Shown one piece after another: positions 48,673-57,639 of a stretch of DNA of 64,000 bases. The first letter of the stretch is position 1. Each line of letters opens with the position of its first letter. The notes beneath the pieces are model-generated. The model was not told the origin of the DNA. It saw only the letters and a program-made list of their open reading frames with translations, and did not search any database. The position numbers and the translations under genes were made by a program. This DNA is from Geminocystis sp. NIES-3709 (GTDB lineage Bacteria; Cyanobacteriota; Cyanobacteriia; Cyanobacteriales; Cyanobacteriaceae): NCBI RefSeq assembly GCF_001548115.1, contig NZ_AP014821.1, forward strand, positions 1,302,001-1,366,000, written 5' to 3'.

Positions 48673-49857
48673 TTAAATAACTCCGTCTTGAGAAACAAAA
48701 GTTCGATCAACAGGTAAGGGAGCAACGGGTTCTGATAAAGTAAAATTACCATCTAAAATCCATTTTTTTAACGTTTCGGCTACTTGTCGCCCTAAATACA
48801 TACTTGCTATAGATGCTACCCTCACGGTTTGTCCCTCGATTTTAATTTTTCCGTGTTTCAACTGAGCATAATTTACTAAACCAAAACTAGGACGTACTCT
48901 TCTTGGTATAGAAAAGTCCACTACTGGGGCGACTATATCTTCATCTTCTACCGCACAATGTTCAATAATCTTCTCATTTAACACGGGGAAAGGAATACCT
49001 ACTCCCAACATTAAGGAAGGGCCATAGTTTTTAAAATAACAACCCCTCACCCATTCTCTTGTCATTTTTTTTGCATCTCCAATTAAGGCTAAAGTGGAAG
49101 CAGGGCCAATGGGAGTATCATTTGGCAGTCTTTTTTGTAAAGGGAAATGTTGTGTTCCTTCCCATACAATCATACCTTGCGCACCACCTAAAAATATCTT
49201 ACTGCCAATACCTATTACTTCTAAATTGGGATCATTTAATAACGGTGACATTGCTCCCGTACTACTATATACAGCATTGCCCAAACGTGGTAATAAAGGG
49301 CCTAAATAAGTATATAGAGTTCGATCGCCACCATTCACACCTACAATGAAATTTTGATACAAATTCCTAGGATTATATAAATAAAACTGATTAATCATAT
49401 CTACTGTAATGCTCGATTCAAAAGAAGCACGAGGATAACAGTCTGTAACTTGTCCGATAGCTTTTATGGTAACAGACTTCCCACTAATTAAACTTTCAAT
49501 GACATGAGAACCACCTTTTTCGGGAGTGTTACTTGAAATATTATCATAATCATTAGCTGAACCATAATCACTTAAAGCTGTAGCACCTAAATAAAGATCC
49601 ACCGCCCCAAATCCAGCATAAGCGGGAACACCATCAAGCCAACATTTACGGATTTTCATGGGCGGATCAGTATGTCCCAAGTTCAAAATCGCCCCAGAGG
49701 ATTCCATTGGTTCAAATGTGCCAGTACAAATTACATCTACTTTTTCATAAGTTTTTTTAATACCTAATTTTTTGACCTTGGCTTTTAATTCCTCGATCGT
49801 CCAAACTGTAGCTTTACCATTAAGGATTTTGTCATTAATTTCGGCGATCGTGCGCAT
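48673..49857 (-). CDS. Homocysteine biosynthesis protein (HcyBio/DUF39 family)
   Basis: 394 residues of the DUF39 family, whose members are implicated in making homocysteine from aspartate semialdehyde and sulfide. Family blocks seen are CTGTFEPMESSGAILNLGHT, GGSHVIESLISGKSV and FLGGAQGMIVWEGTQHF. The Cys in CTGTF near residue 44 is a candidate catalytic residue. The CBS or ferredoxin extensions of archaeal members are absent. It is monocistronic. Confidence 0.88.
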   Translation of the reverse strand: MRTIAEINDKILNGKATVWTIEELKAKVKKLGIKKTYEKVDVICTGTFEPMESSGAILNLGHTDPPMKIRKCWLDGVPAYAGFGAVDLYLGATALSDYGSANDYDNISSNTPEKGGSHVIESLISGKSVTIKAIGQVTDCYPRASFESSITVDMINQFYLYNPRNLYQNFIVGVNGGDRTLYTYLGPLLPRLGNAVYSSTGAMSPLLNDPNLEVIGIGSKIFLGGAQGMIVWEGTQHFPLQKRLPNDTPIGPASTLALIGDAKKMTREWVRGCYFKNYGPSLMLGVGIPFPVLNEKIIEHCAVEDEDIVAPVVDFSIPRRVRPSFGLVNYAQLKHGKIKIEGQTVRVASIASMYLGRQVAETLKKWILDGNFTLSEPVAPLPVDRTFVSQDGVI

Positions 49858-50042
49858 AATAATAAATAGTAGAGGATTAAATTATTTTATCTATTTTAAA
49901 ATTCTTTCGATAATCGAGGCTGTTTTAAGATAGCATTAGAATTGTGTCTTAATTTTATAAAATTATCAACAAAAAAGCATTTATTTGTCAAAAAATACAC
50001 AAAATTTCATAATCTCAAAGCATAACTTTGTTATATTCTTAA

Positions 50043-50510
50043 TTAAGGCAAAAATTTAGTTAAATCAAAATTAGTGACAGTATCAGATGATTGATTTTTA
50101 ATATGGCTTAAAATCAGTAAAATTCTTTCACTATAGTCAACAGAACCTCTTAATTGTTCTTGTAATTTCATTAATCCACCATTAGCATATTCTTCAAAAA
50201 TATTAACTCTTTCTTCCTCCGCCGTACTGTCATAACTGGAAATAATTTGCGGATTACCCGTTTCTATGATAGCTAAAAGTTTTATTAAAACATCGTAACC
50301 ACGACTACTAAAAACATCTAAACTTATAGGAGAGGGTTCTTTTGCGATCGAGTCTAATGGTAATCTAAATTTATGGTTTTTTCCTAATGCCGCCGCAAAT
50401 GCTATCACATCAGCATAGGTAACAAATACTCCTTGAGGATTCTCGTTATTTAACACTAAACTTTGCACTAAATTAGCTTTATCTTGAGCAATTTTTATTC
50501 TAATAGCCAT
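50043..50510 (-). CDS. Dnd system-associated protein 4-like protein
   Basis: 155 residues resembling the family named DNA phosphorothioation-associated protein 4. It shares the pattern of a basic N-terminus, VTYADVIAFAAALG, PISLDVFSSRGYD and the acidic ERVNIFEEYANGGLMKLQEQ block near residues 99-120, ending FDLTKFL. The biochemical role of this family is unknown. No dndA-E, dptFGH or other phosphorothioation genes lie within the window, so here it is solitary. Assignment is by remembered pattern, not by a search. Confidence 0.65.
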   Translation of the reverse strand: MAIRIKIAQDKANLVQSLVLNNENPQGVFVTYADVIAFAAALGKNHKFRLPLDSIAKEPSPISLDVFSSRGYDVLIKLLAIIETGNPQIISSYDSTAEEERVNIFEEYANGGLMKLQEQLRGSVDYSERILLILSHIKNQSSDTVTNFDLTKFLP

Positions 50511-50738
50511 GATTTTAATGAAAAATAAGTAATTAATAATTGATATATAGCAAATGCCAAACTAATGAGTTATATTTTTGCCCTTTTAAATCCCTATAAT
50601 TGAGGACTTAAATTTTAAATTTATACTTTATAATTATGATAAATAGTATAAGATTTTTTGTTTTTACAAAATAACTATAACTAAAAATTTGGTCTTTCTC
50701 AGTAGTAAGAAAATTAGGATAATTGTAAAAATTAATTA

Positions 50739-51380
50739 ATGAAAATTACAACAGTTATTTTAGCAGGTGGTAAAAGTTCTCGTATGGGAAAAGACAAGGC
50801 TTTATTAGATATAAATGGACAACCTTTATTAGCTAAAATTTATCATATCGCACAAAAGTGTACCGATCGAGTTTATGTCGTTACTCCTTGGATCGAAAAA
50901 TATCGATCGATTTTACCTTTACAATGCAATTTTATTTCTGAATCATCATCTTTTCAAGGGGGTTTAATTGCTTTTTCAGAGGCTTTAAATTATGTCAAAA
51001 GTGACTGGATTTTATTATTAGCTTGTGATTTACCTTTTTTAACAGTAAATGAGTTGAAAAAATGGATTAATTATTTACCAAATGTAAATGAAAAAACTAT
51101 GGCAATTCTACCAAAAAATAATAAAGGTTGGGAATGTTTATGCGGTTTTTATCGTGGTAATTGTCAAAATTCTTTGCTAAACTCGATCGAGAGAAAAAAT
51201 AGATCTTTTCAAAGATGGTTAGAAACAGAAATTGTTGAAGAATTAAAAGTAGAAAATAAACAAACACTTTTTAATTGTAATAATCCTGAAGACTATCAAA
51301 AACTATTTATAATTTCATCGAAAGATTTTGGTACTGATTTTTCTAAATCTGATTCATTAGATAACTCTGAAAAAAGATGA
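50739..51380 (+). CDS. mobA: Molybdenum cofactor guanylyltransferase
   Basis: MobA attaches GMP to molybdopterin to form the bis-MGD cofactor used by enzymes such as nitrate reductase. The nucleotide-binding signature VILAGGKSSRMGKDKALL and the LACDLPFLT metal site are intact. At 213 residues it is somewhat longer than usual. The last 25 or so residues after FNCNNPEDYQKLF are an extension that overlaps, antisense, the end of the nuclease gene by 85 bp. Confidence 0.9.
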   Translation: MKITTVILAGGKSSRMGKDKALLDINGQPLLAKIYHIAQKCTDRVYVVTPWIEKYRSILPLQCNFISESSSFQGGLIAFSEALNYVKSDWILLLACDLPFLTVNELKKWINYLPNVNEKTMAILPKNNKGWECLCGFYRGNCQNSLLNSIERKNRSFQRWLETEIVEELKVENKQTLFNCNNPEDYQKLFIISSKDFGTDFSKSDSLDNSEKR

Positions 51381-52066
51381 CGATGAGGACAACTTTGACA
51401 TTTACTATGATGAGGAAAATTTATTTTATTTTCTATATACTGATAGGTTAAACTTTCAAGTTTATCTAAGATATTATTTAAGTCTTGTTTTGTTCGATCG
51501 TGTTTAGATTGATTATAGTTAATAACTAATTTTTGTGTTTTATTTGGTAATTTAACAAACCAGTAAGTAAAAGAAATTTGCTCAGGCTTATAATTAAAAT
51601 TTTCTGCCAAAATGTATAAGTATAATTTAGTTTGCCAGTGATTAACTAAGGTTTTTTCATTTTGAGGTTTTAAATAAGTTTTCCAATCAAAAATTAGAGC
51701 TTTATTAGGATATAAAATAATCAAGTCATAAATAGCAGTAAAAAAATAGTTTCTCAAAGTATAATTGACTTGGTACTCGGCTTTTTTACTAATAATATCT
51801 GAAGATTCAGCCAGATCTTGAACAGCAAAAATTAAACCCTTCAAAGATTCATTTAAGTTTTGATCATTGGTTAGTATTTGATCTAAAGATAATCCTCCAT
51901 AATATTGTTGCATTTTTAAGTGAAATAAATTCCCCCATTCTTTACTTTCTTCTCTCGTTAAATTGGGTAAAGATTGTAATTGTTGTAAATAGCTTTTTTG
52001 AAATAGAGGAGGACAAGTTTCTAAAATGTTTAAATGAGTTTGGGATAAATGCCAATATGATGTCAT
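51296..52066 (-). CDS. PD-(D/E)XK nuclease-family protein (RecB/Cas4-like)
   Basis: 256 residues. The nuclease core reads TAIYDLIILYPNKALIFDWKT (Asp and D-x-K of the motif, about residues 118-137) followed by QTKLYLYIL. An N-terminal Cys (ETCPP, Cys18) and a C-terminal CQSCPHRHLF pair resemble the Fe-S ligand layout of AddB/Cas4 nucleases, but only three cysteines are in place. No cas genes or CRISPR array are near. The C-terminal tail after the Cys pair overlaps mobA on the opposite strand. Confidence 0.85.
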   Translation of the reverse strand: MTSYWHLSQTHLNILETCPPLFQKSYLQQLQSLPNLTREESKEWGNLFHLKMQQYYGGLSLDQILTNDQNLNESLKGLIFAVQDLAESSDIISKKAEYQVNYTLRNYFFTAIYDLIILYPNKALIFDWKTYLKPQNEKTLVNHWQTKLYLYILAENFNYKPEQISFTYWFVKLPNKTQKLVINYNQSKHDRTKQDLNNILDKLESLTYQYIENKINFPHHSKCQSCPHRHLFSELSNESDLEKSVPKSFDEIINSF

Positions 52067-52177
52067 AATAATTATATATTTTTAAAACGTTTTCAAAAGC
52101 AAAAATTGACTATAAATAATTATATATTTTTGTGATTTTGATTCCCTTGCTCAATCAAATTTATTGTAGATAATCCT

Positions 52178-52873
52178 ATGGCAGAAGTTGACAAAATATT
52201 GTTAGTAGATGATGAACCCGGTATCAGAGAATCAGTACAAGCATATTTAGATGACAATGAAAATTGGCAAGTAGAAGTGGCAAGTAATGCTAAAGAGGCA
52301 TGGGAAAAATTACAACACAATGTTCCTGACTTAATTATCTCAGATATTATGATGCCAGAGGTTAATGGTTTACAATTTTTGGCACAATTAAGGGATGATA
52401 TTCGTTTTCGCAACTTACCCGTCGTCTTTTTAACAGCTAAAGGGATGACAACCGATCGAATTGAAGGATATACGGCAGGATGTGACGCTTATTTGCCAAA
52501 ACCCTTTGATGTAGATGAGTTAGAAGCGATCGTTAGAAATCTGTTAGAAAAGAAAAAGTTACAAAAAGAAAATACTGGTGGTAATCTACAGTTAGATGAA
52601 TTAGTTAGAGAAGTGAAAGACATCAAAGATAAGCTAGAAAACACCTCTAAACTAACTATAACCGAACCTCCCATGGCGATCGATCTAACCCCAAGAGAAC
52701 AAAGCGTCTTAGACTTGGTGGCCCAGGGGTTAATGAATAAAGAAATAGCGAAAACCTTAGAAACTAGCGTCAGAAATGTAGAAAAGTATGTTAGTCGTCT
52801 GTTTAGTAAAACTGGTACGAATAGTCGTACCGAATTAGTTAGATTTGCCTTAAAACATGGTCTAACGGAATAG
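52178..52873 (+). CDS. rre1: NarL-type response regulator Rre1 (Ycf29)
   Basis: 231 residues. Receiver domain with ILLVDDEPGIRESVQAYL, phospho-acceptor Asp in LIISDIMMPEVNG, Thr/Lys switch residues in FLTAKGM and LPKPFD. A linker with a coiled region follows, then a LuxR-type helix-turn-helix (LTPREQSVLDLVAQGLMNKE). The C-terminus NVEKYVSRLFSKTGTNSRTE is typical of the conserved cyanobacterial/plastid regulator Ycf29 (Rre1), partner of the sensor Hik2 in redox and stress control. The kinase gene is not adjacent. Confidence 0.87.
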   Translation: MAEVDKILLVDDEPGIRESVQAYLDDNENWQVEVASNAKEAWEKLQHNVPDLIISDIMMPEVNGLQFLAQLRDDIRFRNLPVVFLTAKGMTTDRIEGYTAGCDAYLPKPFDVDELEAIVRNLLEKKKLQKENTGGNLQLDELVREVKDIKDKLENTSKLTITEPPMAIDLTPREQSVLDLVAQGLMNKEIAKTLETSVRNVEKYVSRLFSKTGTNSRTELVRFALKHGLTE

Positions 52874-52907
52874 ATTGATTGAGGAATTACTAATTATTCC
52901 CTGTTAA

Positions 52908-53399
52908 CTACTCTCTTAATTTAACCACTAAACGTCGATCAGGTTCATTTCCCTGACTTTCTGTGAATAAATCTGGGGATTTCTCCAAAATGCTATGAAT
53001 TTGACGGCGTTCCACTGATGATAGATAACGTATTTCTTCAGGTACTCCAGTTATACGCACCTTTTCCGCAGCTCTTTGTGCGATCGCCATTAATTCTGCT
53101 TGACGACGAAGACGATAACCATTCAATTCTACCGTAAAGAAACGATGAGAACCATCTTCAACACCAATATTAAGTAAGGCATTAGCTAAATATTGAATCG
53201 CATCAATAGTTTCTCCTTTTTTCCCCGTGAGGGTTTCAATTTTAGATAAATCTAAAGTACTTTCATCAATAGTCAGCCAACAGGAAATAATTTGATCTCC
53301 ATTTTGCTCGAATCTGTTCAAGTTAACATTAGCAGGAACTCCCATTAATTTTAAGAGAGTTTCCAGCCATTTTTGACCTCGTTGGATTTGTTCATCCAT
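52908..53399 (-). CDS. jag: Jag/KhpB-type RNA-binding protein (KH-R3H)
   Basis: 163 residues. A KH-like domain with GKKGETIDAIQYLANALLN (about residues 78-98) and an R3H domain with RRQAELMAIAQRAAEKV and SSVERRQIHSIL. The N-terminal Jag_N domain of Firmicutes is missing, as is usual in cyanobacteria. It binds RNA and is typically encoded after yidC, as here (24 bp gap), linking RNA handling to membrane protein insertion. Confidence 0.9.
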   Translation of the reverse strand: MDEQIQRGQKWLETLLKLMGVPANVNLNRFEQNGDQIISCWLTIDESTLDLSKIETLTGKKGETIDAIQYLANALLNIGVEDGSHRFFTVELNGYRLRRQAELMAIAQRAAEKVRITGVPEEIRYLSSVERRQIHSILEKSPDLFTESQGNEPDRRLVVKLRE

Positions 53400-53423
53400 A
53401 ATTGATATAAAAATTGTGATTGA

Positions 53424-54569
53424 TTATGACGTTTTTTCTTTCTTTTTCGTGGCTTTTTTCTCAAAAGGAATCACTTCTCTACCTTTGGCGGCTTTTTCTT
53501 GTTCATCTAATATTTTTTGAATATTCTCTGGGAGAGGTTCACGGGTTAAAATTAGAGTCTGAATAGTTTGGAAAATGTTGGCAAGAACAATATACATTAA
53601 AACTCCTGCCGGAAGAGGGAAGAATAAAAACATACCCGAAAAGATTATCGGAGTAATTTTATTAACCGTTTGTTGTTGATCATTTCCCGCAGGTTTTTGA
53701 CTACCACCGGATAATTCTTGGTTAAGATAAATACTCACGCCAAAGAAAATGATCATACCGACAATATCCCAGTTAATCGAACCATCGGGATTGGTTGCAC
53801 CCACTCTGCCTAATGCCTTAATAAACAAGAAACCTTTATCGGCGGCGATACCGGGTATGGTGATTTGAATGGTGGCATCTCCGACTCCTAAAGCAGTAAT
53901 TTCCCCATTCTCACTTACAATAACTCTCTCTTCTCCTTTGGTAACAAGCCAACGAGGATGTAGATTACTATCAGGATATTGAGCCATTAAATCTTGTAGT
54001 GATTTACCTTCGATAGTTTGAAACTCAATTTTTTCAGTTTCCCCAACAGTTAATTTATTTCCCGTAGGTAAAATAGCTGAAATTTTATTATGTACACCAT
54101 CGCTAATGAATACGTTTTGAGACGTAGTGCTGAAGGGTTGAGGTACAATACGTTCAAGTTGTTCTTGAGGAAAAATTTGCACATCTACAGTGTAGTTAAT
54201 ATCGGAAAATGGTGATCCTCTAAGAGTTGCGAATAAAGCAAATAAAATGGGCATTTGTAATAATAAAGGAAGGCATCCTGCCAAGGGATTCCCAAATTCT
54301 TGCATTATTTTTGCCATTTCCTCTTGTTGTTTCTGAGGATTATCTTTATATTTTTTCTGTATTTCTTCTTGCCTTTGTTTCATCAATGGTTGAGTAATGC
54401 GCATTTTTCTCATGTTGCGAATTTGTCCCGCGCTAAGAGGATAAACGGCGAATCTCACCACTAAAGTAAGAGCAATAATTCCAAAACCATAACTAGGCAC
54501 AATCCCATAGAAAAAGTCTAGGATTGGCAACATAATATTAGTTGATATAAAACCTATACCAAAATCCAT
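53424..54569 (-). CDS. yidC: Membrane protein insertase YidC/Alb3
   Basis: YidC inserts and folds membrane proteins, including thylakoid proteins. 381 residues with the Oxa1-family core: [20 protein letters not shown], the cytoplasmic [20 protein letters not shown] region, [20 protein letters not shown] and the last helices near 290-345. The lumenal domain between about 130 and 255 is shorter than in E. coli, as in other cyanobacteria. The basic C-terminal tail ([12 protein letters not shown]) may contact the ribosome. It lies in the rpmH-rnpA-PH-yidC-jag cluster. Confidence 0.95.
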   Translation of the reverse strand: MDFGIGFISTNIMLPILDFFYGIVPSYGFGIIALTLVVRFAVYPLSAGQIRNMRKMRITQPLMKQRQEEIQKKYKDNPQKQQEEMAKIMQEFGNPLAGCLPLLLQMPILFALFATLRGSPFSDINYTVDVQIFPQEQLERIVPQPFSTTSQNVFISDGVHNKISAILPTGNKLTVGETEKIEFQTIEGKSLQDLMAQYPDSNLHPRWLVTKGEERVIVSENGEITALGVGDATIQITIPGIAADKGFLFIKALGRVGATNPDGSINWDIVGMIIFFGVSIYLNQELSGGSQKPAGNDQQQTVNKITPIIFSGMFLFFPLPAGVLMYIVLANIFQTIQTLILTREPLPENIQKILDEQEKAAKGREVIPFEKKATKKKEKTS

Positions 54570-54634
54570 TGTAATCTCTTTAAATTTACTATATTTTTTA
54601 ATTCTTAATAGATATTAATTGATAATGATCGCTT

Positions 54635-54669
54635 TTCATTGTTAATTGTTCATTGTTCACTGTTCATTG
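54635..54669. repeat. Heptanucleotide tandem repeat (five units)
   Basis: Five 7-bp units (TTCATTG, TTAATTG, TTCATTG, TTCACTG, TTCATTG) directly abut the stop codon of the PH-domain gene at 54670. It is the longest run of the heptamer family in the window. Confidence 0.75.
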
Positions 54670-55062
54670 TTACTGTGCGATCACATCTTTAGGACGGCCA
54701 GTTTTGTCGGCGGCTCGATCAGTAATATAATCATAAATTTCACGAAAACGAGGTACAGCACGCATTTCTAAACGGCTTCTGTCTTTGAGAGTTACGACAA
54801 TATCACCCCAAAAGCCCAAACCTCTAGGAACTTTGACTACTTTAACAATTTCTGAGTAAATAATATCAGTACGGTCTTTACCCTGCCAACCGCCAGTAAT
54901 GGAAATTCGTCGATCGGTAATACGAAATCTTAACCAAATAGCACGGACGATCGCCCCAACAGTAAGAGGGAGACAAATTACGGTAAAAGCTAATAGAATA
55001 TTGAAAATGAGATCCCCAATATGAGGGCCACCTTCATAAAAAACATCTTCTCTAATGCCCAT
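54670..55062 (-). CDS. PH-domain (bPH2/YdbS-like) membrane protein
   Basis: 130 residues. Two adjacent hydrophobic segments near residues 17-45 ([20 protein letters not shown]) are followed by a bacterial PH domain ([35 protein letters not shown]). The function is unknown. It sits between rnpA and yidC, a position often held in cyanobacteria by this small gene. Its start overlaps the end of rnpA by 11 bp, so translation is coupled. Confidence 0.88.
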   Translation of the reverse strand: MGIREDVFYEGGPHIGDLIFNILLAFTVICLPLTVGAIVRAIWLRFRITDRRISITGGWQGKDRTDIIYSEIVKVVKVPRGLGFWGDIVVTLKDRSRLEMRAVPRFREIYDYITDRAADKTGRPKDVIAQ

Positions 55063-55420
55063 GAATTATTTCCGCTTTAATAAATAACTGTTCTAATTCT
55101 CTCAAAAAATGTTCATAATTGCATTCTTGAGCTGACGGTTTAACAATAACAACAATAAGCCACCCAGAGGAAACTTTCGGTAATAAATCCCGAAATGCGG
55201 ACCTAATCTGTCTTTTAATGCGGTTACGAACAACAGCTTTTTTACTAACTTTGCGACTAATAGAAATACCTATTTTTGTATCAATAGATGAATCCGAAGA
55301 ATTATCAGTCCTGGGCAAAGCTCGAATAATAAGATTGAGACTAGAGCGGCGAATACCCTGTTGATAAACAGATTGAAAATCCCACCGCCGTTTAAGTCTA
55401 TGTCGTGATGGTAGTCCCAC
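55052..55420 (-). CDS. rnpA: Ribonuclease P protein component
   Basis: RnpA helps the RNase P RNA bind pre-tRNA and remove its 5' leader. 122 residues with the N-terminal [20 protein letters not shown] and the RNR signature [20 protein letters not shown]. Both are basic and line the RNA-binding cleft. It is downstream of rpmH and overlaps the PH-domain gene. A tRNA gene and queA nearby are unrelated in transcription. Confidence 0.95.
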   Translation of the reverse strand: MGLPSRHRLKRRWDFQSVYQQGIRRSSLNLIIRALPRTDNSSDSSIDTKIGISISRKVSKKAVVRNRIKRQIRSAFRDLLPKVSSGWLIVVIVKPSAQECNYEHFLRELEQLFIKAEIIHGH

Positions 55421-55497
55421 CTAAATTTATAGTGATTACAATAAAAAATGAGAGATAGTGATTTATTAGAAATAAAAAATAAAAACTTAACAATAAG

Positions 55498-55635
55498 TTA
55501 TACTGATAATCTCTTTCTACCTTTACTACGACGAGCTTGAATCACTTTACGACCATTTTCGGTTCTCATACGCGCACGGAAACCAGAGGTTCTTCTTTGT
55601 TTACGTCTTGTGCCATTTAATGTATGTTTACTCAA
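55498..55635 (-). CDS. rpmH: Ribosomal protein L34
   Basis: 45 residues: [30 protein letters not shown] and [12 protein letters not shown], the complete and highly conserved L34. The start is a TTG preceded by a perfect AAGGAGG (complement of 55644-55650) at 8 nt spacing. A -10-like TATAAT on the minus strand (complement of 55684-55689) lies upstream. It is first in the rpmH-rnpA-PH-yidC-jag cluster. Confidence 0.95.
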   Translation of the reverse strand: MSKHTLNGTRRKQRRTSGFRARMRTENGRKVIQARRSKGRKRLSV

Positions 55636-55853
55636 CGATTTTTCCTCCTTAAATTTAGTTAATAAAAAAAACAGCAATATATATTATATGCTAGATTTAC
55701 TAATCCCGTCTATACCGATGAGAATGATAAATTCATTAGATAAAAAGTTTACCGATAAAGATAAAAAGGTTAAGAGGGGAAAGAAAGAATAAAAATAACT
55801 CCAAAAATATAGTTTTTCTACTTGTACTACTGTTTTTAAATTATTGAGTAGAT

Positions 55854-56054
55854 TTAATTAAATTTGGCTTTAGCTTGTAAATATAGTTCTACAGTGATCA
55901 ATGTTTCTTGTTTGTCAATGGCAAATTTTTCAATTTTTTTCCTAGCCGCAGGGCGAACAAAAAATGGTATTTCTTTTAATTTTGCCTCAGCTTCTGGTGA
56001 CCATTCCATTATTTTTTGTCTGATTTTCCACAATTTATTTTCAATGGTGGGCAT
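55854..56054 (-). CDS. Small PCP_red-domain protein
   Basis: 66 residues. The body EWSPEAEAKLKEIPFFVRPA with ARKKIEKFA and ITVELYLQAKAKF matches the PCP_red domain, which in ChlB/BchB forms the C-terminal part of the light-independent protochlorophyllide reductase. Free-standing copies are common in cyanobacteria and have no established role. The ATG at 56052-56054 lies inside a 17-bp dispersed palindrome; the ATG at 56009 (MEWSPEAE) would give a 51-residue protein holding just the domain and may be the real start. Confidence 0.8.
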   Translation of the reverse strand: MPTIENKLWKIRQKIMEWSPEAEAKLKEIPFFVRPAARKKIEKFAIDKQETLITVELYLQAKAKFN

Positions 56055-56062
56055 TGCCCACC
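56046..56062. repeat. 17-bp palindrome GGTGGGCATTGCCCACC, copy 2
   Basis: Identical to 24532-24548. Here it covers the first ATG of the PCP_red gene on the minus strand, which suggests either repeat insertion at the gene start or repeat-derived N-terminal codons. Confidence 0.65.
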
Positions 56063-56097
56063 GTACAGAATTTTATATTACAAACGATCGAGCAGTA

Positions 56098-57303
56098 TTA
56101 AGATCTAGTTTTTTCGGCCCACACTCTGGAAGATAATCCCCAGATATAGATAAATCCTTCGGCGGCTTTGTGGTCAAATTTGTCATCACTACCATAAGTA
56201 GATAAATCAGAAGTGTAAAGAGAATAATGTGATCTTCTCCCCACGATCGTCGCATTACCTTTTAAGAATTTAACTCTGACAACACCGCTAACTCTTTCTT
56301 GAGTTTGATCAATAAAAGCATCTAAAGCACTTTTCAATGGACCATACCACAAACCTTCATATACCAAGCGAGTGTACATTAAGTCAACTTGAGAGCGTTT
56401 ATAATGGGTAACATCACTGGTGAGGGTAAGGCTTTCTAAATCTTCATGAGCTTTGATTAATACTAATAAAGCTGGTGCTTCATAAATTTCTCTGGACTTA
56501 ATACCAACTACTCGATTTTCAATCATGTCTAAACGTCCCACTCCATGATTTCCAGCAATTTCATTAAGTTTGGTAATGAGAGCAACTGGAGATAATGCGT
56601 CACCATCAATGGCTACGGGGATACCTTTTTCAAAAGTAATTTCTACATACTGAGGCTCATTTGGCGCATCTGCTATAGATTTAGTTAGAGCGTAAATTTC
56701 TTCTGGGGGTTCAGTCATGGGATCTTCTAAAGGCCCTGCTTCAATACTACGACCTAAAAGATTTCGATCGATACTATAGGGGGAAGATTTTTTCACGGGG
56801 GATTCAATACCAAATTTTTCTCCATAGGCAATAGTTTCTTCTCGACTCATACCCCATTCTCTAGCAGGAGCAAGAATTTTTAAATTAGGATTTAACGCAG
56901 TGATACCTAAATCAAAACGAACTTGATCATTGCCTTTTGCTGTACAACCATGAGCTACAGCATCAGCACCATATTTTTCTGCCGCTCTTACCAATAATTT
57001 AGTAATTAAAGGACGGGCTAAAGCAGTAGATAAAGGATAACGATTTTCATATAAGGCATTGGCTTTGATAGCGGGGAAAGCATAGTCCGTCACAAATTCT
57101 TCGATCGCATCTTCCACTAAAGACTCTACTGCACCGCACTTAAGAGCTTTTGCTTGAATAGGAGCTAACTCTTCTCCTTGTCCCAAATCTGCCGCTAGGG
57201 TAATAATTTCTTTTACACCCCATTCATTTTGTAAGTAAGGGATACAAACGGAGGTATCAACTCCTCCAGAATACGCTAAAACTACTTTATTAGCACGACT
57301 CAT
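56098..57303 (-). CDS. argG: Argininosuccinate synthase
   Basis: ArgG condenses citrulline and aspartate with ATP to argininosuccinate. The N-terminal PP-loop reads [53 protein letters not shown] and [20 protein letters not shown] are family blocks that bind citrulline and aspartate. 401 residues, normal length. It is divergent from the tRNA-Leu gene. Confidence 0.96.
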   Translation of the reverse strand: MSRANKVVLAYSGGVDTSVCIPYLQNEWGVKEIITLAADLGQGEELAPIQAKALKCGAVESLVEDAIEEFVTDYAFPAIKANALYENRYPLSTALARPLITKLLVRAAEKYGADAVAHGCTAKGNDQVRFDLGITALNPNLKILAPAREWGMSREETIAYGEKFGIESPVKKSSPYSIDRNLLGRSIEAGPLEDPMTEPPEEIYALTKSIADAPNEPQYVEITFEKGIPVAIDGDALSPVALITKLNEIAGNHGVGRLDMIENRVVGIKSREIYEAPALLVLIKAHEDLESLTLTSDVTHYKRSQVDLMYTRLVYEGLWYGPLKSALDAFIDQTQERVSGVVRVKFLKGNATIVGRRSHYSLYTSDLSTYGSDDKFDHKAAEGFIYIWGLSSRVWAEKTRS

Positions 57304-57427
57304 ACAATTTACTTTACTTTCGATAAGACTTAAGAGGTTATTGTATCAATAAGAGTCTGATTCACCAATGCCAAGTTAAGATTTGCAGACTTTTCTGAGG
57401 AATTATCAGTTTTCTCTTTTTCTACTA

Positions 57428-57456
57428 TTGCTATGTATTAAAAAATAAGTTATAAT
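57428..57456 (+). promoter_or_regulatory. Promoter of tRNA-Leu
   Basis: TTGCTA (57428-57433) and TATAAT (57451-57456) with 17-bp spacing, ending 19 bp before the tRNA 5' end. Confidence 0.6.
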
Positions 57457-57475
57457 ATTTTATGGTTCAGCTTTT

Positions 57476-57556
57476 GCGGATGTGGCGGAATTGGTATACG
57501 CGCACGCTTGAGGGGCGTGTGGCTTTGCCTTGCGAGTTCGAGTCTCGCCATCCGCA
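57476..57556 (+). tRNA. tRNA-Leu (anticodon GAG)
   Basis: 81 nt without encoded CCA. The acceptor stem GCGGATG pairs with CATCCGC and the discriminator is A56. Anticodon stem CACGC/GCGTG with loop TTGAGGG gives anticodon GAG. A long variable arm (class II) and the T arm GCGAG-TTCGAGT-CTCGC complete the cloverleaf. Confidence 0.95.
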
Positions 57557-57639
57557 TTATTAAATAAAATTGTTTACGTTTGAACAGCATCAGTAGATCA
57601 AAAAATAATTCTCATTTTTTCGGATTAGAAAGTTGCGAA

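Noticed and set aside
54670-55635. rpmH-rnpA region as a possible replication origin
   Set aside because: No dnaA gene, no cluster of DnaA boxes and no origin-like AT block seen; in cyanobacteria this cluster is not reliably linked to oriC.
55610-55792. A 60-codon plus-strand frame across the rpmH start
   Set aside because: It is antisense to rpmH and its promoter region, has no homology-like features and no ribosome binding site.
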